This document shows positions 1 through 7,497 of a DNA stretch of 64,000 nucleotides, piece after piece. Within the stretch, counting starts at the first letter, position 1. Each line of letters begins with the position of its first letter. The position numbers and the translations under genes were made by a program. Below the pieces are notes generated by a model that saw only the letters and a program-made list of their open reading frames with translations, was not told the DNA's origin and did no database searches. This DNA is from Fragum whitleyi (lineage: Eukaryota; Mollusca; Bivalvia; Cardiida; Cardiidae), in assembly GCA_948146395.1 (NCBI GenBank), contig OX411543.1, positions 54,912,017 through 54,976,016 of the forward strand, written 5' to 3'.

Positions 1-75
1 TCAAAAGCATACCAAATGGTCTATACAAAAAGAAGAAGAATAGCTAATTTTGACACAGTACCTTACGGCTATTAG
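1..75 (+). CDS. Protein-primed DNA polymerase B, extreme C-terminus (partial)
   Basis: The frame starting at base 1 reads 24 codons to a TAG at 73-75. The last residues are basic, then acidic/aromatic, ending VPYGY. Polinton-type PolB proteins commonly end with a Tyr-x-Lys-Arg stretch followed by a Pro-Tyr/Phe-Gly-Tyr tail, and this fragment fits in position and style. It lies on the + strand upstream of the membrane-protein and ATPase genes, as expected for a Polinton. Only the tail is visible, so no catalytic motif can be checked. The overlapping 86-codon ORF at 50-310 is probably spurious. Confidence 0.5.
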   Translation, partial: SKAYQMVYTKRRRIANFDTVPYGY

Positions 76-306
76 ACTTGAGGAAAGAGTTTATTCGTTC
101 ATCTGTACGGTAAAACAGGATGGTTTTACGTCTCTCTTAACTATCTCTTTCATAGCGCGACGACTTGAGCATCAAACACTAGATACCTTGAATTTCAGAC
201 ACCGATGCTACCTGTCCCGTTATAATCTCCAACTAATCTCCGTCATAAAAGAATGTAAGAATAAAACAGTTTTGTTCATTTACTCTACTCACAAACTTGT
301 AAGAAT

Positions 307-579
307 ATGACTGAAGTACATACTCCAGAGAGGGAAACTTTTATTGAATTGCCAAAACCTGATGAAGATAATGGATCTCATAGTGAAAGGTGGCATTTAT
401 TAGGAACTAAAGTTCCACAAGCGGAAATTGTATATTTTTCCCAGATGATAATTGTATATATCATAATAATTACTTCTATTATCAACTTGTCCCTTCAAAA
501 CGGTTCAACAGAATTGTGGATAAGTCTTCTGAGTAGTTGTATCGGATACGCTTTGCCCAACCCGAAACTGAAGAAATAA
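307..579 (+). CDS. Small membrane protein conserved in Polintons
   Basis: This 90-residue protein has a hydrophilic, acidic N-terminus (residues 1-40), a strong hydrophobic helix (about 41-63) and a second weaker one (about 70-84, LWISLLSSCIGYALP), ending in a short basic tail NPKLKK. I recognise this architecture (a WHLLG-type motif before a VYFSQ-type membrane helix, then an SSCIGY-PNP end) as a recurrent short ORF just upstream of the ATPase in animal Polintons; its function is not established. The stop codon overlaps the ATPase start in a TAATG arrangement, so the two are probably translated from one transcript. A role in virion membrane association or egress is only a guess. Confidence 0.72.
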   Translation: MTEVHTPERETFIELPKPDEDNGSHSERWHLLGTKVPQAEIVYFSQMIIVYIIIITSIINLSLQNGSTELWISLLSSCIGYALPNPKLKK

Positions 580-1232
580 TGAAGTCATCTCTACCATTTG
601 AACCATGTTCTAGTTTATGTATCAGTGGACAGACAGGGAGCGGTAAAACGCAGTGGGTATACAAGTTTTTGAAAAATATAGGTGGTATGTACACAAAAGA
701 CCCTCCATCACATATACTATATTGTTACGGAATACATCAGGATGTATTTGATATCATGGAACGGACTATTCCATATTTCTATACTAAAGAAGGCCTGCCA
801 AACACTGAGGAGTTGGACGACTTCACTCGTGATCGAAAGCATAAGCTTATCATAATAGATGACTTGATGCACGAAGTCATGGGAAATAAAGAGATGGAGT
901 TATTGTTCACCCAAGGTTGTCACCATAGAAAAATATCAGTGATACTGATTACGCAAAACTTGTATCCTGGAGGTAAACATGCCAGAACTATAGCTCTCAA
1001 TACGTGGTATATGGTTCTGATGAAGAATGTAAGAGACGTATCCCAAGTTGCTATTCTAGGCCGTCAACTCTACCCAGGAAAATCTAAAGGTTTTGTAAAA
1101 GCGTATGAAGATGCCTTAAGTGAGAAACATGGTTATTTTGTGGTAGACATGAGCCCCCAGGCTAATGACAAATACCGCTTAAGAACACGTATTTTTCCCG
1201 AAGAAGACCCCTTAGTTTATAAATTGACGTAA
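579..1232 (+). CDS. FtsK/HerA-family packaging ATPase
   Basis: P-loop ATPase of the A32/FtsK-HerA type, which in Polintons is thought to drive DNA into the capsid. Walker A is GQTGSGKT at residues 17-24 counting from the ATG at 579. Walker B is LIIIDDLM about 70 residues later, followed by an ITQN sensor-like segment. The in-frame ATG at 537 would add 14 residues, but 579 is preferred because it overlaps the upstream stop as TAATG, as happens again at 1588. About 217 residues is normal for Polinton ATPases. No disruption is visible. It is followed, after a 32-bp gap, by two small genes on the same strand. Confidence 0.92.
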   Translation: MKSSLPFEPCSSLCISGQTGSGKTQWVYKFLKNIGGMYTKDPPSHILYCYGIHQDVFDIMERTIPYFYTKEGLPNTEELDDFTRDRKHKLIIIDDLMHEVMGNKEMELLFTQGCHHRKISVILITQNLYPGGKHARTIALNTWYMVLMKNVRDVSQVAILGRQLYPGKSKGFVKAYEDALSEKHGYFVVDMSPQANDKYRLRTRIFPEEDPLVYKLT

Positions 1233-1264
1233 GAAGTAGATATAAAAAACGTGTAAGAGGAACT

Positions 1265-1588
1265 ATGGTTGAACTCATCAAACAGCAGAGCCACTTTTTA
1301 TATTTACTAGCAGAGACAACAAAGAATCAAAGAAAAGCACTATTGAATACAGCTACAAAGCTTCAACTGAAAATTCTATCTCAAATTGCCTACAACATTT
1401 TGAGGTCAACGATTATTCTAAAGCCAGCTGAAAAATTGCGTCTAAAAAGACATCGACGGTTTATTTATTTGCTCGGGAATAAAAAGACTGGATTTGAAGA
1501 AAAAAGGAAATCTATCGTAGACAATCAAAGGACTGTTTATAATATAGTGAAAATTGCATTGGTTTATCTAAATCCTTTATTAGAATAA
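1265..1588 (+). CDS. Small basic Polinton protein, function unknown
   Basis: A 107-residue, Lys/Arg-rich, predicted mainly helical protein. The first half has Leu/Ile-rich stretches (HFLYLLAETTKNQRKALLNT), the middle is a basic RLKRHRRF patch followed by YLLGNKK. Short basic ORFs with a KALL...RRH...LLG layout recur next to the ATPase in Polintons of aquatic animals as I remember them, but no function is assigned. The high charge would fit nucleic-acid binding or virion DNA condensation; that is inference. Its TAA stop overlaps the next ATG (TAATG at 1586-1590), indicating coupled translation with the following gene. Confidence 0.65.
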   Translation: MVELIKQQSHFLYLLAETTKNQRKALLNTATKLQLKILSQIAYNILRSTIILKPAEKLRLKRHRRFIYLLGNKKTGFEEKRKSIVDNQRTVYNIVKIALVYLNPLLE

Positions 1589-1848
1589 TGGAGAAGTTTA
1601 TATTGGTTCCGTACGAAAAGTATCAACGGATGTTCAAGAACAATACATTTAAAGGGTCTGGAAGCGAAGAAGGTTTGGAAACAGTCCCACTTCCACCGCC
1701 AGGAGAACGTAACAGAAAGAAACCCCGATTAGCTCACAGAAATGGTGTAAAATCTTTAAAAGGTCCAACTGAAGAGAAGTTTAGAAAAGGGAAATTCAAA
1801 TCAATGACTGATAAAGACAGTGTTAAATTCATAAATTGGTTATCATAA
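1588..1848 (+). CDS. Small Polinton protein with VPYEKYQRM motif
   Basis: An 86-residue protein with a short N-terminal signature (LVPYEKYQRM, residues 6-15), a Pro/Gly-rich middle and a basic C-terminal half. A similar 'VPYEKYxR' start is familiar from short ORFs beside capsid and ATPase genes in Polinton-type elements. No enzymatic motif is present, and the low-complexity charged composition suggests a structural or DNA-associated virion component. The start codon overlaps the preceding stop. It is the last gene on the + strand before the convergent poly(A) region. Confidence 0.62.
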   Translation: MEKFILVPYEKYQRMFKNNTFKGSGSEEGLETVPLPPPGERNRKKPRLAHRNGVKSLKGPTEEKFRKGKFKSMTDKDSVKFINWLS

Positions 1849-1947
1849 AAAATAAATACAATATTCTTTTATTTTCGCACATATTTATTTCTGTCTATTT
1901 ATGAATATATATTTGTACATGTATGAATACAATGAGTAAAATATAGT
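1849..1947. terminator. Convergent poly(A) signal region
   Basis: This 99-bp AT-rich gap separates the rightward and leftward genes. An AATAAA lies 3 bp after the + strand stop (1851-1856). On the - strand AATAAA reads at 1884-1889 and again at 1868-1873, downstream of the protease stop. The arrangement fits two convergent transcripts with overlapping 3' ends. No other feature is seen in the gap. Confidence 0.6.
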
Positions 1948-2367
1948 TCAGAGTTTGTCTTTATTTATGATATTTGTAACATATCTATCATTCCATGGTC
2001 TATTATATACATTAAAAGGTTTGAAAATGTTCTCAAAAGTCATTCCTTCACATTTAGTCATGATATAATACACACAATAGAGTCCACAAACATTTGATTT
2101 AGGACCTTGTATAGGATCGCACAACATCCAATATTCATTATTCAAAACGATTTCAAAGTTGTAGTCACTCGGTCTTTTGCCTAGAGAATCAAAAAATTCG
2201 TAAGGCCCTTGTCTGGGAAAATAAAAAGTAACCCAATGTTTTCCGGGTCCCTCGCTCGTATCTGTGTTGGAGATCACAAAATATCCCTTTTTTACGCGTA
2301 TTTTGTCAGCTGTACACACCATTACTGGATACCCACGCAATATTTCTTCAAGTTCAAAGTTATTCAT
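1948..2367 (-). CDS. Adenain-like cysteine protease (maturation protease)
   Basis: A 139-residue C5/ULP-fold protease, the Polinton PRO gene, expected to cleave capsid precursors during virion maturation. The active-site order is intact: His44 in GKHWV, Asp60 in EFFDS, Gln87 (oxyanion) in PIQGPKS and nucleophile Cys94 in NVCGLYC. Length and motif spacing match the short adenain-like family. The start ATG overlaps the stop of the capsid gene upstream by 4 nt (ATGA), so the two are probably translated from the same message. It is the last gene of the leftward cluster. Confidence 0.9.
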   Translation of the reverse strand: MNNFELEEILRGYPVMVCTADKIRVKKGYFVISNTDTSEGPGKHWVTFYFPRQGPYEFFDSLGKRPSDYNFEIVLNNEYWMLCDPIQGPKSNVCGLYCVYYIMTKCEGMTFENIFKPFNVYNRPWNDRYVTNIINKDKL

Positions 2368-3617
2368 TTCACGTACACGGCTCTAGTTTTGTCAATATTA
2401 AGTGCCTCGGGAAAGGTAGCGTACATAATCAATGTAACGCTTTCTGGTAATGCCCGTGTAAACTTAAGCTCCAGACGGCAATGACCCCTCCTTTTCGTGT
2501 TGAATGAATAGTATGGATCGATATTAAGTGCGTACAAACAGTAACCATTCTTATAATCTTTTAAGGATATATTCAAATCGTTTCTGTAGAGCGTTAATGT
2601 TCTGTAACAATCCGTAAACTGTTCCAACTCAAAATTAGGTTGCATCGGTTGTGAAGGTAAGGATTGTCCATCTACATAGAGTCCTACAAAACCACAATTA
2701 TAATGTTTAAAGTTGAACGGGTTTTGTCCGTAATCCCCATTAAATGCGGCGCTCGGAACCAGTCCTACGATCAATTTACTAGGTACTTGACCTTGAAATA
2801 TGTCGTCCGCGCTGTAACTAAATTGCCCAGAGGCAATAGACGCCGTTTTGATCTCTGTACGTAAGTAAGGATACATAGCCGGGACGTCTTGGATAAGTTT
2901 CTCGTGCGCTATCAATACACTACTTGTTAGTCTTTGAATGCAGAGCTTGAAATAAGCATCGACAATTCTTACACGAAAATCAGGACTGAGAGCGTCAGTG
3001 ATGAGTCTAAAGGGTTCTCGCGCTGGATGTAATTTTATTCCGACCGAGACTCCGTTTATAAGTAGTTTTGACTGTTGAAACAAGTCAATATGTAATGGTC
3101 CTTCCATCTCCACAATCTTGCTATTTTTTGTACAAATGTACCTTGCAAAAAGGCCGTTATTGCTTCCAGTTTTGGCGTCATTAGTTCCAACATCCCCGGC
3201 ATCTTTATAGAAAAGTTGTGTACGCAGTAAGTTCTCTTGTAGTTCTCGATTGGATTGTAAAACCGTGTCGATGTAAGCTTTGTAGGGATAATTGATTCCT
3301 GTGTGGGATAAAGGTGTTTGCTGTAAAGAAACATCCACTTGACTGAATATGGTATGGAATGGCAGATTTATCAGACTTACTAATTCACCATCCTCTGTTA
3401 TTGACCCATCGCCTTTGACAATTTGTAATTTTAAATTCAATACGCTTCTTTTCAGATCAATATACGCCGAGGTCTGTCCTGGTATATTAAACTCGAGAGA
3501 TGACGTATTTGTAACTTGATTTACTGGGCGGTATACGATCCATTCTCTAGACTGTAACGAAGAATCGGTAGGAGGGGAAACGAATAACAATAATTCTTCT
3601 TGGTGGTAATCTTCCAT
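2364..3617 (-). CDS. Polinton capsid protein, probable major capsid (hexon-like; F54H12.2-like)
   Basis: A 417-residue protein of the family often annotated 'F54H12.2-like' in invertebrates, which is of Polinton origin. Features typical of a double-jelly-roll viral capsid subunit are visible: a strand-rich N-terminal block (EFNI..YIDLKRS, residues 42-58), SLINLPFHTIFSQVDV (81-96), and YPYKAYIDTVL (110-120), the pattern seen in hexon-like proteins. The protein is evenly hydrophilic, without membrane segments. It sits between the basic protein gene (2-nt gap) and the protease (4-nt overlap), the usual structural-gene neighbourhood. Assigning it as the major rather than another capsid protein is inference: it is somewhat short for a Polinton major capsid protein. 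Confidence 0.78.
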   Translation of the reverse strand: MEDYHQEELLLFVSPPTDSSLQSREWIVYRPVNQVTNTSSLEFNIPGQTSAYIDLKRSVLNLKLQIVKGDGSITEDGELVSLINLPFHTIFSQVDVSLQQTPLSHTGINYPYKAYIDTVLQSNRELQENLLRTQLFYKDAGDVGTNDAKTGSNNGLFARYICTKNSKIVEMEGPLHIDLFQQSKLLINGVSVGIKLHPAREPFRLITDALSPDFRVRIVDAYFKLCIQRLTSSVLIAHEKLIQDVPAMYPYLRTEIKTASIASGQFSYSADDIFQGQVPSKLIVGLVPSAAFNGDYGQNPFNFKHYNCGFVGLYVDGQSLPSQPMQPNFELEQFTDCYRTLTLYRNDLNISLKDYKNGYCLYALNIDPYYSFNTKRRGHCRLELKFTRALPESVTLIMYATFPEALNIDKTRAVYVK

Positions 3618-3619
3618 AA

Positions 3620-3994
3620 TTAGAGTTGTAGATCGGAATTAGTAAAGTAAGATTTCCGTTTCTTAGGTGGTTGGTAGGTGTAGACTGTGGTGTTCTTACG
3701 TTTTTTTAACCCCTTCTTAAGTTTTTCGGTCTGTTCAACCTTCTTACGTTCAACTTCCGATTTTGCCATTTCAACAGCTTGGGCTGTAGGTGTTACCAGT
3801 TTCACTGAAGGTTGCTGTTTCATTTCCGTCATTTTTCTGAGATGATTACCACTACCAACGATGTATCGACCCCTATGGTCGGGTTTAACATAACCGTCCC
3901 TTAAATCTTTGAAATGTTGGTACCATTTTTCTGGATCGTCTCTATAAGGAACCCATTTCTGTTGTTTATAATCATAAACTTCTATGGAGCCCAT
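3620..3994 (-). CDS. Conserved basic Polinton structural-region protein
   Basis: A 124-residue protein. The N-terminal half carries a well-conserved block, PEKWYQHFKDL (residues 21-31), then DHRGRYIVGSG (39-49). The C-terminal half has a LVTPTAQAVEMAKSEVE helix followed by strongly basic runs (KKGLKKRK, PPKKRK). I recognise this layout from hypothetical proteins next to capsid genes in many animal Polintons, but no function is established. The basic tail suggests a nuclear localisation signal or binding of packaged DNA. It overlaps the upstream penton-like gene by 13 nt and is followed 2 nt later by the capsid gene. Confidence 0.7.
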   Translation of the reverse strand: MGSIEVYDYKQQKWVPYRDDPEKWYQHFKDLRDGYVKPDHRGRYIVGSGNHLRKMTEMKQQPSVKLVTPTAQAVEMAKSEVERKKVEQTEKLKKGLKKRKNTTVYTYQPPKKRKSYFTNSDLQL

Positions 3995-4413
3995 CGTTTT
4001 TTGAAATGTAACACACAGTGAAAATCGTTGGAATTGAATTCGATCGGGTTTAAATCACCATCTCTCAAATACAAATGTATAGAGTTGAAGTAATTGACAA
4101 CAACTGGTACGTATATTGGTCGTCTAAATTCGATGTACAGGAGCTTCTTGTACTTCGCCCCTACTTCAATATTTCTGAAAACGGGTAGTAATGTATTTCT
4201 TAAGTAAGTTTGTTGAATCAAGTCGGAACATAGGTATAGTCTTTTACTTCTAGGCATATAATCACAAGTAAGAGTAATTTCTGTCACAGCACAGGTCCAA
4301 TTTTCTCTCAACGTATACGATTTAGGAAATTGAATGTAAAAGTCTGCTGGGTTATTGTTCTTACGTATGTTCGTGGAATCACTACTGTTAAGATAAAGGT
4401 AGAAGTCTGTCAT
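3982..4413 (-). CDS. Penton/minor-capsid-like protein
   Basis: A 143-residue, beta-rich protein opening with FYLYLNSSDSTN, followed by NNPADFYIQFPKS and WTCAVTEITL (about residues 20-48). Such an N-terminus, with an 'N-P-x-F-x-V-x-x-P' strand followed by W-x-V/C-A-x-x-E-I, is typical of proteins encoded beside the Polinton capsid gene and regarded as the single-jelly-roll vertex protein. The assignment rests on this pattern and position; the protein is short for a Polinton penton and a different minor structural role is possible. Its ATG overlaps the TGA of the preceding small ORF (ATGA). Confidence 0.6.
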   Translation of the reverse strand: MTDFYLYLNSSDSTNIRKNNNPADFYIQFPKSYTLRENWTCAVTEITLTCDYMPRSKRLYLCSDLIQQTYLRNTLLPVFRNIEVGAKYKKLLYIEFRRPIYVPVVVNYFNSIHLYLRDGDLNPIEFNSNDFHCVLHFKKRWAP

Positions 4414-4628
4414 TTTTTCATAGTAGTGATGGCTTCTACTTCTTTCAAGTTCCTATTTAATTTAGTTTGATGTTGATAAGAAGAGGAATTCTTACCAAAG
4501 TATAAAGTATGGTGACGTCAAAACATATCTTGTTTCCTTGTCAGTGAATTTTTGCCAGGAGCTAAGGGTCGTAACAAACCTCGCATTCTCTCGATTATGT
4601 AAATGTCGGTCTGTTTTATAGCTTCCAT
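4410..4628 (-). pseudogene. Small Polinton ORF interrupted by an in-frame TGA
   Basis: Reading leftward from an ATG at 4628 gives 37 codons to a TGA at 4515-4517. In the same frame, 34 more codons follow to a second TGA that overlaps the start of the penton-like gene in an ATGA arrangement. Gene junctions of exactly this kind are used elsewhere in this element, which argues that the whole frame was once (or still is) one small gene. The internal TGA lies inside a TGACGTCA palindrome at 4513-4520. It may be a recent nonsense mutation, a readthrough stop, or coincidence. The product is unrecognised: hydrophilic, basic, with no membrane segment. Confidence 0.4.
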
Positions 4629-4693
4629 TCGACTATTTGATCTTATTGATGTTTTCTCTTTCTTAATCTTTGAGATAGAGAATATAGCTGTGT

Positions 4694-5305
4694 TTAGGGT
4701 ATGCTTGTGTCGGGATCATGGTTTCCCATTTTTTCCATTTCACTCGTGTAGAGTTCCAGTTCAAGAAATGTTGGATAGACCACATCATCAATTTGGGCGG
4801 GTTTTGTTATACCCGTAATCACCACTTTACCAGTATGAAAACAACAAAAGTTAACTCCATCGCTTTTGAAATTCAAGGCTGGAAAAATCTCTGGTTCATA
4901 CAAAACATTTTTCTCGCGACCCAAAGCAAACAAATCTAGTCCCCCACTTAAAGTGTGACAAGCGGACACTGTAAGAATTCGCACTTTAGTCACTCTAACT
5001 TTGAATCCGTGACGTTGAATCTGTCTCGCGTATCGTCGTAATCTTCGTCGTCCTTCTTCAAAAGTTGTAGCTTTCCCATTACAATTGATAATACCGTTAG
5101 AAAACACCAAACAATTACCACCAATGTTCTTGTGTTGCCATATTAAGCTTGGAAATCTATTAGGATTATAACGAACGTTTGCTATACGATTACATAAATT
5201 CCTCAAGTCAATATTGTAACCAAGATTGGCACTGCAAACGACGTTGTTAATAATCATTTTGCAACAGAAAAAGAAATCTACAAGAGTTAAATCGACTATA
5301 GACAC
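4694..5305 (-). CDS. TATA-binding-protein-like (TBP-like) protein encoded by the Polinton
   Basis: A 203-residue protein with the two-repeat TBP saddle. Repeat 1 (about residues 19-101) has NVVCSANLGYNIDL, YNPNRFPSLIW, LVFSNG and the basic helix RRLRRYARQIQRHGF. Repeat 2 (about 103-186) has YEPEIFPALNF and CCFHTGKVVITG. The four phenylalanines that kink DNA in TBP have counterparts at F51, F68, F141 and F156. The first-repeat DNA-contacting Asn is kept (ANLG, N27); the matching part of repeat 2 (TVSACHTLSGG) is diverged. There is no long N-terminal extension. The start is at 5305, 3 nt after the integrase stop, or Met17 at 5257. It sits between integrase and capsid genes on the same strand, so it belongs to the element. 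A role in recruiting RNA polymerase to the element's promoters is inferred. Confidence 0.85.
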   Translation of the reverse strand: MSIVDLTLVDFFFCCKMIINNVVCSANLGYNIDLRNLCNRIANVRYNPNRFPSLIWQHKNIGGNCLVFSNGIINCNGKATTFEEGRRRLRRYARQIQRHGFKVRVTKVRILTVSACHTLSGGLDLFALGREKNVLYEPEIFPALNFKSDGVNFCCFHTGKVVITGITKPAQIDDVVYPTFLELELYTSEMEKMGNHDPDTSIP

Positions 5306-5308
5306 TAT

Positions 5309-6421
5309 TTAAGAGTACTGCGTCACTTCCTTTTTGAGGATCCAACTATCATATTTCTTGGGCCAGTGTAACCAACGTACTAATACTTCTGGTTGCTTGT
5401 TACGCACCCTTTCTTTTAATATCCTTTCGATGTGATATTCTGTATTTTCATCAACAGTGACAGATTGCAGTTCTTGTTCATAAAACGTACCACCTATTTC
5501 TTCTTCTTGGTCCCAGTCAAATAAAGTATATACTGGTATATTTTCTCTCCTGAAACGATTTTTTATTCTAAATATTTCACCAGTCCATTTCTGAGAGTAT
5601 TCCCGATCAAAGAGACTCCTTATGTGTGACACGCGTACTGTCTGACCTATTTTAAATTTGTATTTTCTTTTAAGAATTTTACGTGATGATTCTTTGCTTC
5701 TCAGAAGGTACTGTTGAAGTCTACTTTCTCCCTCATTTTTCTTAGTAACATCTACGGGTCTTTCTCCTAGACTTCTATGTATGGTGTGATTGTAATTATG
5801 AACCATTTGTTGAAGAACATTAACGTATGTTTGCGTTCTCTGCTTCAACATGTATCTAAATAGTCTGTGTTTTAAATTTTTTATTAAAATTTCGGAGTAA
5901 TTGGCCTTTGTCTCTGTGTTCTGGGCGTAAAAATGATGAATCCCATTGTTTTTTAGGTATTTATTGACCTCTCTGCTCCTAAATTCCATACCTTTGTCTG
6001 TTCTCACCGTATTAGGTTTTCTCTTGTTTGATAAGATTTTTTCTAAAGCTTGGACAACAGCAACTCCTCTTTTAGTCTTGATTGGTTGACAATAAGCAAA
6101 ACGAGAAAAAATGTCTACGGTCACTAATACGTATTTGTAACCGTTATTGTGTTCAGATAAGTCAACCATATCCATCAGGTCCATATCCCACTGACTGTCT
6201 ATTCCTTCTACAATGACACGAGATCGCAAAAATTTCCGTCTGGCTCCTCGGGTAAGAGAATAGGAAGGTTGACTTTGTAACCATTTCCTAATTCTCTGCC
6301 TACCAATTCTAAATTTTCCATCAGACTTCACTAGCTGATATAATTTTTCTGGTCCAGAAAAGCTAACAGAGGTTTTGGGATCGAAATATAATTTAGACAA
6401 ATATTGTTTCCAGTCAGCCAT
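5309..6421 (-). CDS. Polinton integrase (retroviral-type rve) with C-terminal chromodomain
   Basis: A 370-residue DDE integrase that would join Polinton ends to host DNA. The catalytic core shows D81 in WDMDLMDM, D142 in VRTDKGMEF and E177 in ETKANYSEI, with 34 residues between the last two, close to the retroviral spacing. The N-terminal 70 residues are basic and helical. After the core comes a basic SH3-like region (KFKIGQTVRVSH, 256-267), and the last about 45 residues form a chromodomain (YHIERILKERV...VRWLHWPKKYDSW, 329-360), which may steer integration to marked chromatin. It is complete and uninterrupted. It is the outermost gene at this end, as usual in Polintons, and leads the leftward cluster. 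Confidence 0.93.
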   Translation of the reverse strand: MADWKQYLSKLYFDPKTSVSFSGPEKLYQLVKSDGKFRIGRQRIRKWLQSQPSYSLTRGARRKFLRSRVIVEGIDSQWDMDLMDMVDLSEHNNGYKYVLVTVDIFSRFAYCQPIKTKRGVAVVQALEKILSNKRKPNTVRTDKGMEFRSREVNKYLKNNGIHHFYAQNTETKANYSEILIKNLKHRLFRYMLKQRTQTYVNVLQQMVHNYNHTIHRSLGERPVDVTKKNEGESRLQQYLLRSKESSRKILKRKYKFKIGQTVRVSHIRSLFDREYSQKWTGEIFRIKNRFRRENIPVYTLFDWDQEEEIGGTFYEQELQSVTVDENTEYHIERILKERVRNKQPEVLVRWLHWPKKYDSWILKKEVTQYS

Positions 6422-6840
6422 ATTTGTTCAAAGCATGTATAGAAATACATAGAAATATTCTTACAAATATTACGAAAAAAGGTAAAGGGTTCTACAATTA
6501 TTCAAGTCACAGACACTTATGTAAACGTCTCCTGTTAAAATACAGAATTCATAGCAAAATAGTACACATAATATGTTCTTTGATAAATCGTACATTACAG
6601 AAAACATAATCAATCGAAAAATAATTTCCGTTGAGGGTCTAAATAACTAAAAAGTGACTGACATATCGCGGAAACGACCCCATCACTATTACGTAAATGA
6701 CCCCCAAATATTCCGGACTTGCTACATAAGTGACGCCAAAGTTGATTGCGGAACTGTATGACAGATTGACCTCTCTGAATGACATGCGTTACATAAGTGA
6801 CCTGTGTTACATAATGGACTCTGAAAGAGCATAAATACTA
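6422..6840. repeat. Polinton terminal region with iterated TACATAAGTGAC motif
   Basis: Non-coding DNA between the integrase start and the first host-type repeat. A motif close to TTACATAAGTGACC recurs at 6690-6703 (TACGTAAATGACCC), 6722-6735, 6789-6802 and 6807-6819, with a related AAAAGTGACTGAC at 6650-6663. This is probably the inner or outer part of the terminal inverted repeat, with the motif acting as a binding site for integrase, a replication protein or a transcription factor. The partner end is outside the window, so neither the inverted repeat nor the 6-bp target duplication can be checked. Confidence 0.55.
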
Positions 6841-7231
6841 CTATGAAATTAGAATAATGTATGATTTTGGAATGATCTTTCAATGAAATTGAAAGAATGC
6901 GATGTGCGAGTTTTAATTGAAAATAAAGGGAGGTAATCGAATATCGCAAATTTGGTTCAGGATGAACAAAAGAAGCGATATTTACTTACCCCTTTAATGA
7001 CATATGCATACCGGATCTATTAATAGCTTCCTTTTTCTTCAAGAACCAATCAGGTCACTTCCAACTTTGCCAGTAAAAGTGTAGGTGTTTCTAATTTGTT
7101 TTGTCATTTTTGCGCGTTTTTGATTGGTTTGACTGGGTGTTTGGAATGCTTGAATGGAGCGCTGAGTGGGCGGGCGATATAGAATGGTTTTGATTGAGAT
7201 TAATGTCAATTTCACGATGTAACTAACTGTA
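6841..7231 (+). mobile_element. MITE family B, 5'-truncated copy
   Basis: It matches the family whose full copy is at 28643-29094: an ATGATTTTGGAATGAT block, an internal GGGAGGTAATCGAATATCGC hairpin, then TGAATGGAGCGCTGAGTG and the 3' terminus TTTCACGATGTAACTAACTG. The first bases of the 5' terminus are missing; this is where the Polinton ends. The copy stops 33 bp before the last visible cadherin-like exon. Confidence 0.75.
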
Positions 7232-7263
7232 ATACGGGACAGTTTTAACAAAATCACTTGTAC

Positions 7264-7497
7264 CTGTATATCGATTGATTTTCACTGGAGGATCATTCAA
7301 ATTATCAAAGTCATTTCTTGTGAAAGCCCAATTAAGCTGGTGCCATCCGTTATGGAAGTTCGGGAATTGATCACCGGGTTGTGGAAATATTTGGTTGTAG
7401 AGTGTGTTGGTTGTACCATGACCGGTGTACAGTCCGTGGGTATCGTGTATCGTGAGGTCTACTTGATCTGTGCAATTTGGGGTCTGGTAACATGCGT
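7264..7497 (-). CDS. Exon E of a cadherin-like extracellular protein gene
   Basis: Exon of 234 nt bounded by a pyrimidine-rich acceptor ending TTTTACAG and a GTACAAGT donor. Both flanking introns are phase 1, matching the upstream exon. It encodes about 78 residues beginning ACYQTPNCTDQVDLTIHDTH and ending VKINRYTG, with two early Cys and many His/Asn/Thr. No named domain is recognised; it follows a cadherin-like repeat and could start the next extracellular module. The frame is open throughout. No further exon is seen before the Polinton, so the 3' end of the gene lies beyond the element or is lost. It is supported by splice sites and by frame continuity with exon D. Confidence 0.62.

Larger units (their letters stand above)
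1..6840. mobile_element. Polinton/Maverick element, partial (left part outside window)
   Basis: A contiguous block holds the Polinton core set: a DNA polymerase B tail, an FtsK/HerA-type packaging ATPase, an adenain-like cysteine protease, capsid-type proteins and a retroviral-type integrase with a chromodomain. Genes are packed with 1-13 nt overlaps or gaps of a few bases and no introns, unlike the flanking host genes. Five genes read rightward and six complete genes plus one broken ORF read leftward, converging near 1850-1947. The ORFs other than 4410-4628 are open at plausible full length, so the copy looks young. The polymerase body and left terminal repeat lie before base 1. The right boundary is inferred, at about 6840, where a 5'-truncated MITE begins. 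Confidence 0.93.

Noticed and set aside
50..310. 86-codon + strand frame at the left edge
   Set aside because: It overlaps the probable PolB tail in another frame, has no recognisable motif, and sits where the promoter of the membrane-protein gene is expected.
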